21,458 bases of DNA from CAZVIK01 sp964627045 (lineage in GTDB: Bacteria > Acidobacteriota > Terriglobia > Bryobacterales > Bryobacteraceae). Position 1 is the first letter of the stretch. Each line of letters starts with the position of its first letter. Made by a program: the position numbers and the translations under genes. Positions 8,001 to 15,179 of the stretch are shown one piece after another. The notes beneath the pieces were generated by a model that saw only the letters and a list, made by a program, of their open reading frames with translations, had not been told where the DNA came from and made no database searches. Location: assembly GCA_964627045.1 (NCBI GenBank), contig CAZVIK010000053.1:1-21458 (forward strand), read 5' to 3'.

Positions 8001-8257
8001 AAGTTGCCCTCTCGGGGGCGGTGACGCGGCTTCGGCCGGTGCTGATGACAGCCGGCGCCATGATTCTGGGGATGCTCCCCATGTCCCTGGGCCTCGGTGA
8101 GGGCGGCGAGCAAAATGCACCTATCGGCCGGGCGGTCATCGGCGGCCTGATAGTAGCCACCTTCGCCACCCTGTTTTTCGTCCCGGTGGTCTACACCCTC
8201 CTGAAGCGAAGCGAGCGGGCGGAAACACCGGCAGAGGATGTGGAGTTACTGCAATGA
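5076..8257 (+). CDS. RND efflux permease (HAE1/AcrB-like), interrupted by a gap
   Basis: One RND permease gene split by the N gap at 5524-5533. The 5' part (5076-5523) begins MWIVKLALRRPYTFV, followed by TRMPTDILPDINIPVV, typical of RND N-termini. The 3' part (from 5534) continues as IGSNFLRTQLATVQG, then the porter domain, with stop at 8257. The combined length of about 1060 residues is usual. The two parts are in different frames in the printed sequence, because the 10 Ns are a placeholder and not a real length. Helix 4 reads LAIGILVDEGVVAIENI (Asp-Glu at 6266-6271) where AcrB has Asp-Asp. Helix 10 reads VATANSILLVTFA, lacking the AcrB lysine. It uses proton motive force to pump substrates from membrane or periplasm. 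A GAGGG site precedes the ATG, and the stop overlaps the adaptor start by four bases. The substrate is unknown. Confidence 0.88.
5524..5533. other. Scaffold gap (10 N) inside the RND gene
   Basis: The upstream frame ends with one base (T at 5523) of an incomplete codon, and downstream coding resumes at 5534 with a codon start. An intact gene therefore needs a gap length of 3n+2, which 10 is not. Comparison with remembered RND proteins suggests roughly 30-35 missing bases (about 11 residues). Confidence 0.85.
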
Positions 8258-9567
8258 ACATGGAACCAAGAACCACGAATCGCCACGACGCCTCCCCGCA
8301 TACCGTGCATGGAGGGCGGTTCAAATTCTTCCTGGTCGCTCTGGCAGTCATTCTATTGTTGGGGGTGCTGCTGGTGTTGGGGTACCGGCCACGCGCCGAA
8401 CGTGCCAAACAGTTGGTCGTGGCCGCGCAAACCAAACAGACTGCATTGCCCTCAGTGACTGTGGCTCCCGTCATGGAAGCCCCCGCCGAGGTGGAGATCA
8501 GCCTGCCGGGCAACGTCCAGGCGGAGACGGAGGCGCCGATTTTCGCCCGGGCGGACGGATACATCAAACAGCGCATGGTGGACATCGGCGATCGGGTAAA
8601 AGCCGGGCAATTGTTGGCGGAAATCGACTCGCCGGAACTGGAACAGCAGATCCGGGAGGCGGAGGCGGCCTTACAGCGCTCCCAATCTACGTTGCGGCAG
8701 ACCGAGGCCGCTCTGGGGCAGACTCGGGCTAACCTGGGGTTGGCGGAAGTCACCTTGAAGCGCTGGCAGACACTGGTCGACAAAGGGGTGCTCTCCAAGC
8801 AGGATGGCGACGAGAAGCAGGCCGCCTCCGCTGCGCGGCGGGCGGATGTCGCCGCCGCTGAAGCCAACGTGCAGGCTGCCCGCGACAACATCGTCGCGAA
8901 CCAGGCTGCGCTCCAGCGCTTGCGGGAGTTGCAGGCATTCCGGCAGGTGCGCGCGCCCTTCACCGGAGTAATCACGGCGAGGAACGTGGACGTGGGCACG
9001 CTGGTGAGCGCCGGAAGCAGCGCCTCGGTTCGGGAGATGTTCCGGCTCGCCCAGAGTGACGTTCTTCGGGTGTCCGTCAACGTGCCCCAGAGCGAGGCGT
9101 CGGCAATCCGGCCGGGTTTGGCGTGCAGCATTGAGGTGGAAGAGTACCGCGGCCGGCGGTTCCCGGGAAAGGTCAGCCGGACGGCCGGCTCGCTGGACGC
9201 TGCGTCCAGGACTCTGCTGACCGAAGTGCGGACTCCCAATCCCGACGGCGCATTGCTGCCCGGAATGTACGCGACAGTACAGTTCCTGCTGCGCCGGCAG
9301 AACCCGCCCCTCCTGATTCCTTCGGCTGCTTTCCGGAACTCGGCGAAAGGTCCAGTGGTAGCTGTGCTCGCCGAGGGCGCCGCTGTTCACATCGTGCCCG
9401 TGAAACTCGGCCGCGACCTCGGCGCACAGATTGAGGTGACCGAGGGGCTGCGTCCCGCCCAGAGGGTCATCACGAACCTGACAGACGAGGTTCGCGAAGG
9501 TGTCAAGGTTCGGCCCGTAGCGCCGGCCAAGCCGACTGCGGCCAAACAAGGAGGGTCGGCCAAATGA
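8254..9567 (+). CDS. RND periplasmic adaptor (HlyD/MFP family)
   Basis: A 437-residue membrane fusion protein. Residues 1-22 are cytoplasmic, and a single anchor helix spans about 24-44 (FKFFLVALAVILLLGVLLVLGY). The lipoyl half-motif IFARADGYIKQRMVDIGDRVKAGQLLAEI is followed by an Ala/Gln/Glu-rich coiled-coil hairpin (about 125-225), then VRAPFTGVITARNVDVGTLV, the second lipoyl half. Beta-barrel and membrane-proximal domains follow. It links the RND pump in the inner membrane to the outer-membrane channel. Its ATG overlaps the RND stop (8254-8257), and its stop overlaps the TolC start (9564-9567), so the three should be made together. The order permease-adaptor-channel differs from the common adaptor-permease-channel order. 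Confidence 0.92.
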   Translation: MNMEPRTTNRHDASPHTVHGGRFKFFLVALAVILLLGVLLVLGYRPRAERAKQLVVAAQTKQTALPSVTVAPVMEAPAEVEISLPGNVQAETEAPIFARADGYIKQRMVDIGDRVKAGQLLAEIDSPELEQQIREAEAALQRSQSTLRQTEAALGQTRANLGLAEVTLKRWQTLVDKGVLSKQDGDEKQAASAARRADVAAAEANVQAARDNIVANQAALQRLRELQAFRQVRAPFTGVITARNVDVGTLVSAGSSASVREMFRLAQSDVLRVSVNVPQSEASAIRPGLACSIEVEEYRGRRFPGKVSRTAGSLDAASRTLLTEVRTPNPDGALLPGMYATVQFLLRRQNPPLLIPSAAFRNSAKGPVVAVLAEGAAVHIVPVKLGRDLGAQIEVTEGLRPAQRVITNLTDEVREGVKVRPVAPAKPTAAKQGGSAK

Positions 9568-11309
9568 GGAGGGTTCTCCTTGCCGGTTTGCTGATCGCGG
9601 CGGGAACGCGGGCACAGGGGCTCGAGGATTCGCCGCGGCTGTCGACCTTGGTGCGTGGCGGTAACGCCTACTTGTCGCTGCACGACGCCATCGCCCTCGC
9701 GCTCGAAAACAACCTGGACTTGGACTTGCAGCGTCTTGGACCGCGCTTTGCGGACGCGGACGTGAAACGAGCGCAGTCCGGTGCTCTCCCGCGGGGGATT
9801 GCCCTCGCCGTGCGGGAAGGTCCCAAAAGCGTCACCGGGAGCGATGTGCTCACCCCCTTGTTGGGGCCGGGATCGGAAACGAATCTCTCCATCGCCGGGC
9901 AGTACCAGCCGGTGAGCGGCCGTCTCCCGCCATCGCAGGACGCGGCCTTCACCGTTAACTTCCGCCGGGATCACCTTTCCGCGCCGCAATTGAACTCGTT
10001 CATGGTCGGCACTACGGCTCTGGTGACCGACGCCACCACCGCGAATCTCGGATGGCAACGGGGGTTCCTCACGGGTGGCAGCCTCTCCGCCACTTTCGAA
10101 AACAGTCATCAATCTCTAAACCACCGTCGTTACGATCTCTCCCCATTCAATACCTCGTCGTTCGGGATCACGTTCACACAGCCCCTACTGCGAGGTTTCG
10201 GGCGCGCTCTGAATTCGCGGTTCATCCAGGTCGCCAAGAATAGCCGCGCGCAGTCCGACCTTGTATTCGAGCAACAGGTCGTCAGTACAGTGGCGGCCGT
10301 AATCCGGCTCTACTGGGATCTGGTCAGCTTCCACGAGGATGTCAAGGTGCGCCGTCAGGCCCTTGAACGCGCCGAAAGGTTGCTCAGCGACAATCAGGCG
10401 CAGGTGGACGTTGGCACTCGCGCACCAATCGAAGTAGTGCGGGCAAGGGCCGAAGTGGCGCGGGCCCGGCGTGACCTTGCCGCCTCCGAGAATATGGTGC
10501 GGCAACAGGAAACGGTTCTAAAGGATTTCCTCACGCGCAGAACAGTCACGGATCCTTCGCTGTCGGCGATCCGGATCATTCCAACCGATCTGCTGCGAGT
10601 GGACCGGAATGAGCGCATCCCGCCCGCTACCGAACTGGCGCAGAGCGGCTTGCGGCAACGGCCGGACCTCGCGCAAGCGCGGATTCAGATTGAGAGCACT
10701 CAGTTAGCCGTGAAAGGAAGCAAGAACGCCTTATTGCCTTCGCTGGATCTAGTGGCCACGGTGCGGAACAACGCGCTGAGCGGAGACATCAATCCTCTGA
10801 CCCTCGCCGGTGCGGCTCCGCACACCGCGGATCCGATCTTGCTGGGAGGATACGGGACGGTCCTGTCCCAGTTGCTGCGCCGCGACTTTCCGGATTACGG
10901 CGTCGGCGTCCAACTCACCATACCCCTGCGAAACCGGGCTGCCGAGGCGGACCACGCACGCGACAGTCTTGCATTGCGCCAGCAGGGACTGCGTCTCCAG
11001 CAGCTCCAGAAGCAACTCCACGTCGAAATTGAGAACGCGCTGATTGCGCTGGAGCAGGCACGGGCCACGATCGAGGCCGCCGAGCATGAGCGCGAGTTTC
11101 AAGAGCAGGCGCTTGCCGCCGAAGAAGAGAAGCTCACCGTGGGCGCCTCGACGACGTTTCTGGTGGTTCAATACCAGCGGGATCTGGCACAGGCGCGTTC
11201 GGCCGAAGTCGCGGCGCAGGCCGGCTACTTCAAGGCGCGTGCGGCGTTGGACCGCGCCGCGGGGTTGTTGCTACAGACTCATGGAGTTTCGGTGGCGGCG
11301 GTGCGGTGA
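9564..11309 (+). CDS. TolC-family outer-membrane channel
   Basis: A 581-residue outer-membrane efflux protein. A short signal peptide (residues 1-17, MRRVLLAGLLIAAGTRA) has no lipobox cysteine. LSLHDAIALALENNLDLDLQR is the classical start of the OEP repeat, and a second repeat appears near FGRALNSRF / VEVVRARAEVARARRDLAASE. Long Ala/Glu/Gln helices with a final LDRAAG element complete the alpha-barrel. At 581 residues it is longer than E. coli TolC; the extra part (about 70-190, rich in Gly, Thr and Ser) resembles the extended N-terminal halves seen in some Acidobacteriota homologues, from memory. An AAGGAGGG ribosome site lies in the adaptor's 3' end. It provides the exit duct for the RND pump and closes the plus-strand run. 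Confidence 0.9.
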   Translation: MRRVLLAGLLIAAGTRAQGLEDSPRLSTLVRGGNAYLSLHDAIALALENNLDLDLQRLGPRFADADVKRAQSGALPRGIALAVREGPKSVTGSDVLTPLLGPGSETNLSIAGQYQPVSGRLPPSQDAAFTVNFRRDHLSAPQLNSFMVGTTALVTDATTANLGWQRGFLTGGSLSATFENSHQSLNHRRYDLSPFNTSSFGITFTQPLLRGFGRALNSRFIQVAKNSRAQSDLVFEQQVVSTVAAVIRLYWDLVSFHEDVKVRRQALERAERLLSDNQAQVDVGTRAPIEVVRARAEVARARRDLAASENMVRQQETVLKDFLTRRTVTDPSLSAIRIIPTDLLRVDRNERIPPATELAQSGLRQRPDLAQARIQIESTQLAVKGSKNALLPSLDLVATVRNNALSGDINPLTLAGAAPHTADPILLGGYGTVLSQLLRRDFPDYGVGVQLTIPLRNRAAEADHARDSLALRQQGLRLQQLQKQLHVEIENALIALEQARATIEAAEHEREFQEQALAAEEEKLTVGASTTFLVVQYQRDLAQARSAEVAAQAGYFKARAALDRAAGLLLQTHGVSVAAVR

Positions 11310-11598
11310 ACGTGCGAATCGCGGGATTCTCGACGTGGCGAGGTATCGGCGTGTTGGGCCGGCCGGAGCGGAGCCCGGCGAGGCCGTAGGCCGGGCGTTT
11401 GCGGCGAAGCCGAAGCCGGCCCCGGCCGCCTTGCTGCCTGGAGCGGCAGTCCAGGCTAGCTCCGGCAATCCAAGCATCGTCCCCTCCGCTGCGATGTCCG
11501 CCACAACGTCGAACGCAGCCCTGCGGGAGATGTTGGGCCTCCAGTGGCGCACGGGGACCCGCACGACCTGGTAGCTCGCCGCTGAGTCGAAAACCCGC
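11310..11598. other. Spacer between convergent tolC-like and cupin genes
   Basis: I call no gene here. About 11350-11460 is dense in GC palindromes, including CCGGCCGG (11359-11366) and the hairpin listed separately at 11373-11396. The stretch 11460-11575 is open on both strands with coding-like composition but matches no family I know; a decayed gene is possible. Confidence 0.5.
11373..11396. terminator. Hairpin, possible terminator after the RND operon
   Basis: GCCCGGC (11373-11379) pairs with GCCGGGC (11390-11396) across a 10-base loop. It is followed by GTTTG rather than a proper T-run. It lies 63 bases after the tolC-like stop. It could terminate the long plus-strand run, or may simply belong to the GC-palindrome cluster around it. 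Confidence 0.35.
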
Positions 11599-11604
11599 TC
11601 AGCG
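11580..11604 (-). terminator. Inverted repeat at the cupin gene 3' end
   Basis: CGCTGAG (11580-11586) and CTCAGCG (11598-11604) form a 7-bp stem with an 11-base loop that spans the cupin stop codon. There is no clear T-run after it on the minus strand, so termination is only a possibility. Confidence 0.3.
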
Positions 11605-12006
11605 CCGGCTCGTTGTCGATCCAGCGGCTTCAACTGGCTCCGGAGTCCCCAGTTTGCGTGTCAGATGGTCAAGGAACTCCTGCATCGGTTTCGCCGGCGA
11701 GAACTCCAGGAAACTGGTATCCTCATCCACCCATCCGGTGTGCCCGGCTGGCCAGAAGAAGACCTCGCCGGCTCCGGCCGTCTCCTCTTTTCCGTCCGCG
11801 TACCGAATATGGATATGGCCCTTCAGCAAGTAGCCCCAGTGTGGACACTGGCAGAGGTTGTGTGGAAGCCCCTCGATCAATGGCCCAAAGTCGGTTCCCT
11901 TTGGAACCTGCACCAGGTTGATCGCCATGTCGCCGAACACGGCGCTCCGGATCGTGGCTTCGCCCGCGCTCACAGCGATCGGCAGCTTGTCTTTCGGTTG
12001 ATGCAT
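11599..12006 (-). CDS. Small single-domain cupin protein
   Basis: A 135-residue cytoplasmic protein with a cupin fold. Motif 1 is represented by CPHWGYLLKGHIHIRYADGKEE (His56, His64, His66, Glu74/75) and motif 2 by GEVFFWPAGHTGW (Pro86, His89). A metal site on these histidines is likely. Cys52 and Cys54 precede motif 1. The ATG at 12006 is chosen because a GGGGGG tract lies about 7 bases upstream; a GTG at 12036 would add ten unconserved residues and bury that site. Family members include dioxygenases, isomerases and sugar- or auxin-like binding proteins, so the reaction cannot be named. It stands alone, convergent with the tolC-like gene. A 7-bp inverted repeat (11580-11586 / 11598-11604) overlaps its stop codon. 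Confidence 0.72.
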   Translation of the reverse strand: MHQPKDKLPIAVSAGEATIRSAVFGDMAINLVQVPKGTDFGPLIEGLPHNLCQCPHWGYLLKGHIHIRYADGKEETAGAGEVFFWPAGHTGWVDEDTSFLEFSPAKPMQEFLDHLTRKLGTPEPVEAAGSTTSRR

Positions 12007-12277
12007 TTGTTTGCCCCCCTTCTTCCCGTGTAGCACACGGTGCGATCCTCTTCAAAGTTCGGGTTCGTAACAGATGTAAGGACCTTCCCGTAAGACCTGC
12101 AAGATGGTGCTGTGTGGGAAAGATCCTACGTTATGTCCCGATCATCATCCTGCTCTAGCTGACTCGAACCCAGAGAAAACCTTGGCGAACTGAGGACGAG
12201 GAAGGGCGCAGCGGCCCCTCGGGCCCAGCTTCCCGGCGTGAAATCCCCTGCTCCCGCCGCCCGTGTTGCGGCTCAGA

Positions 12278-12370
12278 TTCCCGGCTGACCCGCTCCGCCG
12301 GAAACACCTTCAACAACGACTGGTAGGGCACGTCCCTCCGGTTCGCCGGCGCCTTGAGATTGTCGATCAT
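12278..12370 (-). pseudogene. Remnant of a CopG-type antitoxin gene
   Basis: A minus-strand frame starting at the ATG 12370-12368 encodes a short peptide containing RRDVPYQSLLKVFPAERVSRE. This closely resembles the C-terminal part of CopG/ribbon-helix-helix antitoxins (pattern 'VPYQ-L-K-LAER'), where the residue after the Phe is normally Leu; CTG to CCG would give the Pro seen. The frame then runs into unconserved Arg/Gly-rich sequence, and no beta-strand DNA-binding N-terminus or toxin gene is evident. There is no ribosome site. It is read as a decayed toxin-antitoxin locus. Recognition is from memory of the motif only. Confidence 0.45.
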
Positions 12371-12487
12371 CGCGGCAGTCCCCCGGAGGGTCTCGCCGGC
12401 GCATTCGCCCGGAGTGGCGCAGGCGGTCTTTGCTTGTCGTCTGCCGTTCGGCAAGCCGCGCCCCCGCGGCGTTCGCTGCATGCAGGG
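12371..12487. other. Spacer upstream of the esterase
   Basis: No gene is visible here. Together with 12007-12277 it separates the divergent cupin and esterase genes. Open frames on the minus strand through this stretch show no family signature apart from the antitoxin-like segment at 12278-12370. No convincing cupin promoter was found in 12007-12170; the best candidate hexamers match only half of the consensus. Confidence 0.4.
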
Positions 12488-12496
12488 TGCTATACT
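12488..12496 (+). promoter_or_regulatory. Extended -10 promoter candidate for the esterase
   Basis: TGCTATACT matches the extended -10 pattern TG-n-TATAAT at all but one position. No good -35 is visible at 17 bp, which extended -10 promoters tolerate. The transcription start would be near 12503, giving a leader of about 100 bases before the ATG at 12606. Confidence 0.5.
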
Positions 12497-12605
12497 GACA
12501 CTCGCCGCCAGACCGAGTTGACGCGTGCCGTTTGTCCGGGCCGCACCATCCGGCGTGCGGATTTCATCCGAACCTGATACGAGCGATTCAAAGGAGTGCA
12601 ATACC

Positions 12606-14306
12606 ATGGCATCCGATAGACGCGAGTTTTTCCAGAACCTTGGCCTCGGCGCGGCGGGCCTCGCGGCCGGCGCGGCGGTGTTGTCGTCGGCGTCCTGCAA
12701 CCGGGAGGGCGGCGGCGCCGATCAGCCGATCCTCCAGATCGGTGAGAACATCGCCCGCGTGGACACCACCAACGGGCCGGTCAAAGGCTACATCCTCAGG
12801 GGCGTCCACTACTACCTTGGCATCCCCTACGGCGCACCGACCTCCGGGCCGAACCGGTTCATGCCGCCACAGAAGCCCAAGCCCTGGTCCGAAGTATTCC
12901 CGGCCGTCTGGTGGGGGAATTCCGCGCCGCAGAACATGGCCAACCGCTACGCCGGCAAGTACGGAGCGTTCCGCGACCATTGGAATTACGACGACGTCAG
13001 CGAGGACTGCCTGTGCGTCAACGTCTTCACCCCCGCCACCGGCGACGGCCAGAAGCGTCCCGTCCTGTTCTGGATTCACGGCGGCGGCTTCACCAGCGGT
13101 AACAGCATCGAGCACGACGGCTACAACGGCGAGAACCTCGCCCGGCTCGGCAACGTGGTCTTCGTCTCCATCAATCACCGGCTGGGCCCCATGGGCTTCT
13201 GCAACCTCTCCGGCGTGGGTGGGGAGAAGTACGCCGCTTCCGGCAACGTCGGCATGATGGACGTCGTCCTCGCCCTGGAATGGGTTCGCGACAACATCGC
13301 CAACTTCGGCGGCGACCCGGCCAACGTCACCATCATGGGCCAGTCCGGCGGCGGCCGGAAGGTTTGCGCCCTGAACTGCATGCCTTCGGCCAAGGGGCTC
13401 TTCCACAAGGCCGTCTCGCTGAGCGGCGTGCACGCCGAATGGGCATCGAAGGAATACTCCCAGAAGCTCGGCGAGTTCGTGCTGCGTGAAGCCAAGCTCG
13501 GCCGCGGCCAGGTGGACAAGCTCCAGGAAATGCCCTGGCAGGAGTATTACGCCCTCGCCACGCGCGCCCAGCAGACGATGGCCAAGGAGGGCGGTCTGAC
13601 CGTGGCGGGCGGCGTCGGCGGCTTCATTCCGTGGCTCGACGGCAGCATCGTCGCCCACCACACCTTCAAGCCCGATGCTTCTCCGCTCAGCGCCGAGGTC
13701 CCCATGATGATCTGCTCCACCTTCGACGAGGGCTCACCCAGCGCCTTTAATCCCGCCCTTGAAAACATCACCCTCGAGGAGCTCGTCGAACGGCTGCGGA
13801 AGCCCAGCGGCTCGGGGATGAACGCCAGCCCCGGTCTGGGCGACAACGCGCGAGCGGTCGTGGAGGCCTATGCCAAGGTCTTCCCGGGCGCGAAGCCGAT
13901 CGACATTCTCAACCGGATCGGCAGCAACGCCCGCCGCCAGGCCGCCGTGTCTCTCGCCGAAGCCAAGTCCAAGCAGCCTTCGGGCGCGTACCTGGCCTGG
14001 TTCGGCTGGCGCCCGCCGCTGTTCGACAATCGTCTGCGCGCCTTCCACTGCATCGACATCTGCTTCTGGTTCTACAACTCGGACTTGATGTACACCCACA
14101 CCGGCGGCGGCGCCCGGCCGCGCAAGCTCGCCACGCAGATGGCGAACCAGTTGCTACAGTTCATGAAGACCGGCAGCCCCAACGGCAGCGGCCTGCCCAA
14201 CTGGCCAAAGTACACTCCGGCCAATGGCGAGACCATGATCCTCGACGACGCCTCCGAGGTGAAGAACGATCCCGACCGGGAAGCCCGCAAGCTCCTATCC
14301 GCCTAG
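12606..14306 (+). CDS. Exported type B carboxylesterase
   Basis: A 566-residue alpha/beta hydrolase of the carboxylesterase type B family, the usual length. Oxyanion-hole HGGG is at 158-161. The nucleophile is Ser247 in GQSGGG. Glu375 (FDEGSP) and His481 (RAFHCIDICFWF) complete the triad, by position as in B. subtilis pNB esterase. The ATG at 12606 has an AAGGAG site (12591-12596). The leader MASDRREFFQNLGLGAAG has twin arginines followed by a hydrophobic stretch and Cys31 in LSSASC, so it looks like a Tat-type signal with an imperfect lipobox (no Leu at -3); export with possible lipidation is inferred. It hydrolyses carboxylic esters; the natural substrate is unknown. It is monocistronic and convergent with trpF. 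Confidence 0.9.
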   Translation: MASDRREFFQNLGLGAAGLAAGAAVLSSASCNREGGGADQPILQIGENIARVDTTNGPVKGYILRGVHYYLGIPYGAPTSGPNRFMPPQKPKPWSEVFPAVWWGNSAPQNMANRYAGKYGAFRDHWNYDDVSEDCLCVNVFTPATGDGQKRPVLFWIHGGGFTSGNSIEHDGYNGENLARLGNVVFVSINHRLGPMGFCNLSGVGGEKYAASGNVGMMDVVLALEWVRDNIANFGGDPANVTIMGQSGGGRKVCALNCMPSAKGLFHKAVSLSGVHAEWASKEYSQKLGEFVLREAKLGRGQVDKLQEMPWQEYYALATRAQQTMAKEGGLTVAGGVGGFIPWLDGSIVAHHTFKPDASPLSAEVPMMICSTFDEGSPSAFNPALENITLEELVERLRKPSGSGMNASPGLGDNARAVVEAYAKVFPGAKPIDILNRIGSNARRQAAVSLAEAKSKQPSGAYLAWFGWRPPLFDNRLRAFHCIDICFWFYNSDLMYTHTGGGARPRKLATQMANQLLQFMKTGSPNGSGLPNWPKYTPANGETMILDDASEVKNDPDREARKLLSA

Positions 14307-14316
14307 TTGGACCACT

Positions 14317-14341
14317 GCGGCGGGGCATCGCGCCCCGCCGC
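14317..14341. terminator. GC hairpin between esterase and trpF
   Basis: Perfect 10-bp stem GCGGCGGGGC (14317-14326) / GCCCCGCCGC (14332-14341), 5-base loop. It lies 10 bases after the esterase stop and 55 bases after the trpF stop on the opposite strand, so it could serve both convergent genes. There is no T-run on either side. The core is shared with the hairpin at 15135-15155. Confidence 0.55.
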
Positions 14342-14396
14342 ATTCCCCCGCGTGATGCCTCTCCCGGCGCTCACACTCCAGCGCGCCGCGCCGCCG

Positions 14397-15077
14397 CTAC
14401 TGTAGTTCTCTCGCCCTCTCCTGGAACGCGGCCACCAGGCGATGGATTTTCTCGGGGTCCTTACGCCCTTTCGATCGTTCCACGCCGCTGCACAAATCGA
14501 CTCCGTAGGGGCGCACCTGGCTGAGCGCATCGGCGACGTTCTCAGGCGAAATGCCGCCCGCCAGAAACACCGGCTTCCGAATCGTGCGAACCGCCTCGGC
14601 CGCGGCCTTCCAATCCACCAGCGTCCCGGTGCCGCCCAGGCGTTGGACGCCGCCCGCCGTCGAGGCGCTGTCGAGTAGAAACGCGTCCACACCCGCCTCG
14701 ATGTAATCTTCCGGCGAAGCCTCCTCCGGGAGCGGCGGCAAATGCAGCGCCTTCCAGATCTCACAGCGCAGCAACGGCCGAAGGCCGCGCACGAACTCCG
14801 GCGGCTCGTGCCCGTGCAGTTGAATGGAGTGCGGCCCGATCTCCACGGCGGCGCGGATTACCAGGTCTCGCGGCGCGTCGCAGACCAGGACAACCACGGG
14901 AACGGTGGCGGCCGAGGCCACCTGCTTCGCCGCCGGCAGACCCAGGCTGCGCGGCGAGGCACCGACTTCCACGAGGACGCCGCAGTAATCGGCGCCGCTC
15001 GCGCTCACCAATTGCGCATCAGCGGCGTTGGTGACTCCGCAGATCTTGAGGCGCGGATGGTAGGACACAGGTTTCAT
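14397..15077 (-). CDS. trpF: Phosphoribosylanthranilate isomerase
   Basis: A 226-residue TIM-barrel enzyme that converts N-(5-phosphoribosyl)anthranilate to CdRP in tryptophan synthesis. Visible motifs: LKICGVTN (Cys13, general base), SPRSLG (41-46), SIQLHGHE (85-91), FLLDSASTAGG (Asp136, general acid), LGGTGTLVDW, FLAGGISPENV (phosphate loop) and GVDLCSGVE followed by GRKDPEKI. Length is normal. The start is the ATG at 15077; there is no clear ribosome site, and an adjacent TTG at 15080 is also possible. The ATG fits the family N-terminus. No other trp gene lies in the window, so it is an orphan copy. It follows the hydrogenase operon by 102 bases on the same strand, with a hairpin between, so it probably has its own promoter or weak read-through. 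Confidence 0.93.
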   Translation of the reverse strand: MKPVSYHPRLKICGVTNAADAQLVSASGADYCGVLVEVGASPRSLGLPAAKQVASAATVPVVVLVCDAPRDLVIRAAVEIGPHSIQLHGHEPPEFVRGLRPLLRCEIWKALHLPPLPEEASPEDYIEAGVDAFLLDSASTAGGVQRLGGTGTLVDWKAAAEAVRTIRKPVFLAGGISPENVADALSQVRPYGVDLCSGVERSKGRKDPEKIHRLVAAFQERARELQ

Positions 15078-15134
15078 CAAGAATGATAGCGCGCGGGCGG
15101 CGGCCGTCCGATCCGGGACGGCAAGAAACGCGCA

Positions 15135-15155
15135 TGGCGGGGACGCGCCCCGCCA
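15135..15155. terminator. GC hairpin after mvhA
   Basis: TGGCGGGG (15135-15142) pairs with CCCCGCCA (15148-15155) across a 5-base loop. On the minus strand it lies 24 bases past the mvhA stop and is followed by a short T-rich tract (GTTTCTTG). It is a plausible end for the hydrogenase operon and shares GGCGGGG...CGCGCCCCGCC with the hairpin at 14317-14341. Confidence 0.5.
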
Positions 15156-15179
15156 CGCGGACAAACGTATTGCTGCGAA

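Noticed and set aside
11271..11633. Minus-strand frame of 120 residues after the cupin gene
   Set aside because: It overlaps both the tolC-like 3' end and the cupin gene, has no recognised motif, and half of it is the GC-palindrome region.
12150..12180. tRNA T-arm-like sequence (GGGTTCGAGTC on the minus strand)
   Set aside because: The flanking bases do not pair as a T-stem, and no acceptor or anticodon arm can be folded around it.
12155..12700. 181-residue minus-strand frame overlapping the esterase start
   Set aside because: Only the short antitoxin-like segment resembles a protein family; the rest is a shadow of the esterase and spacer.
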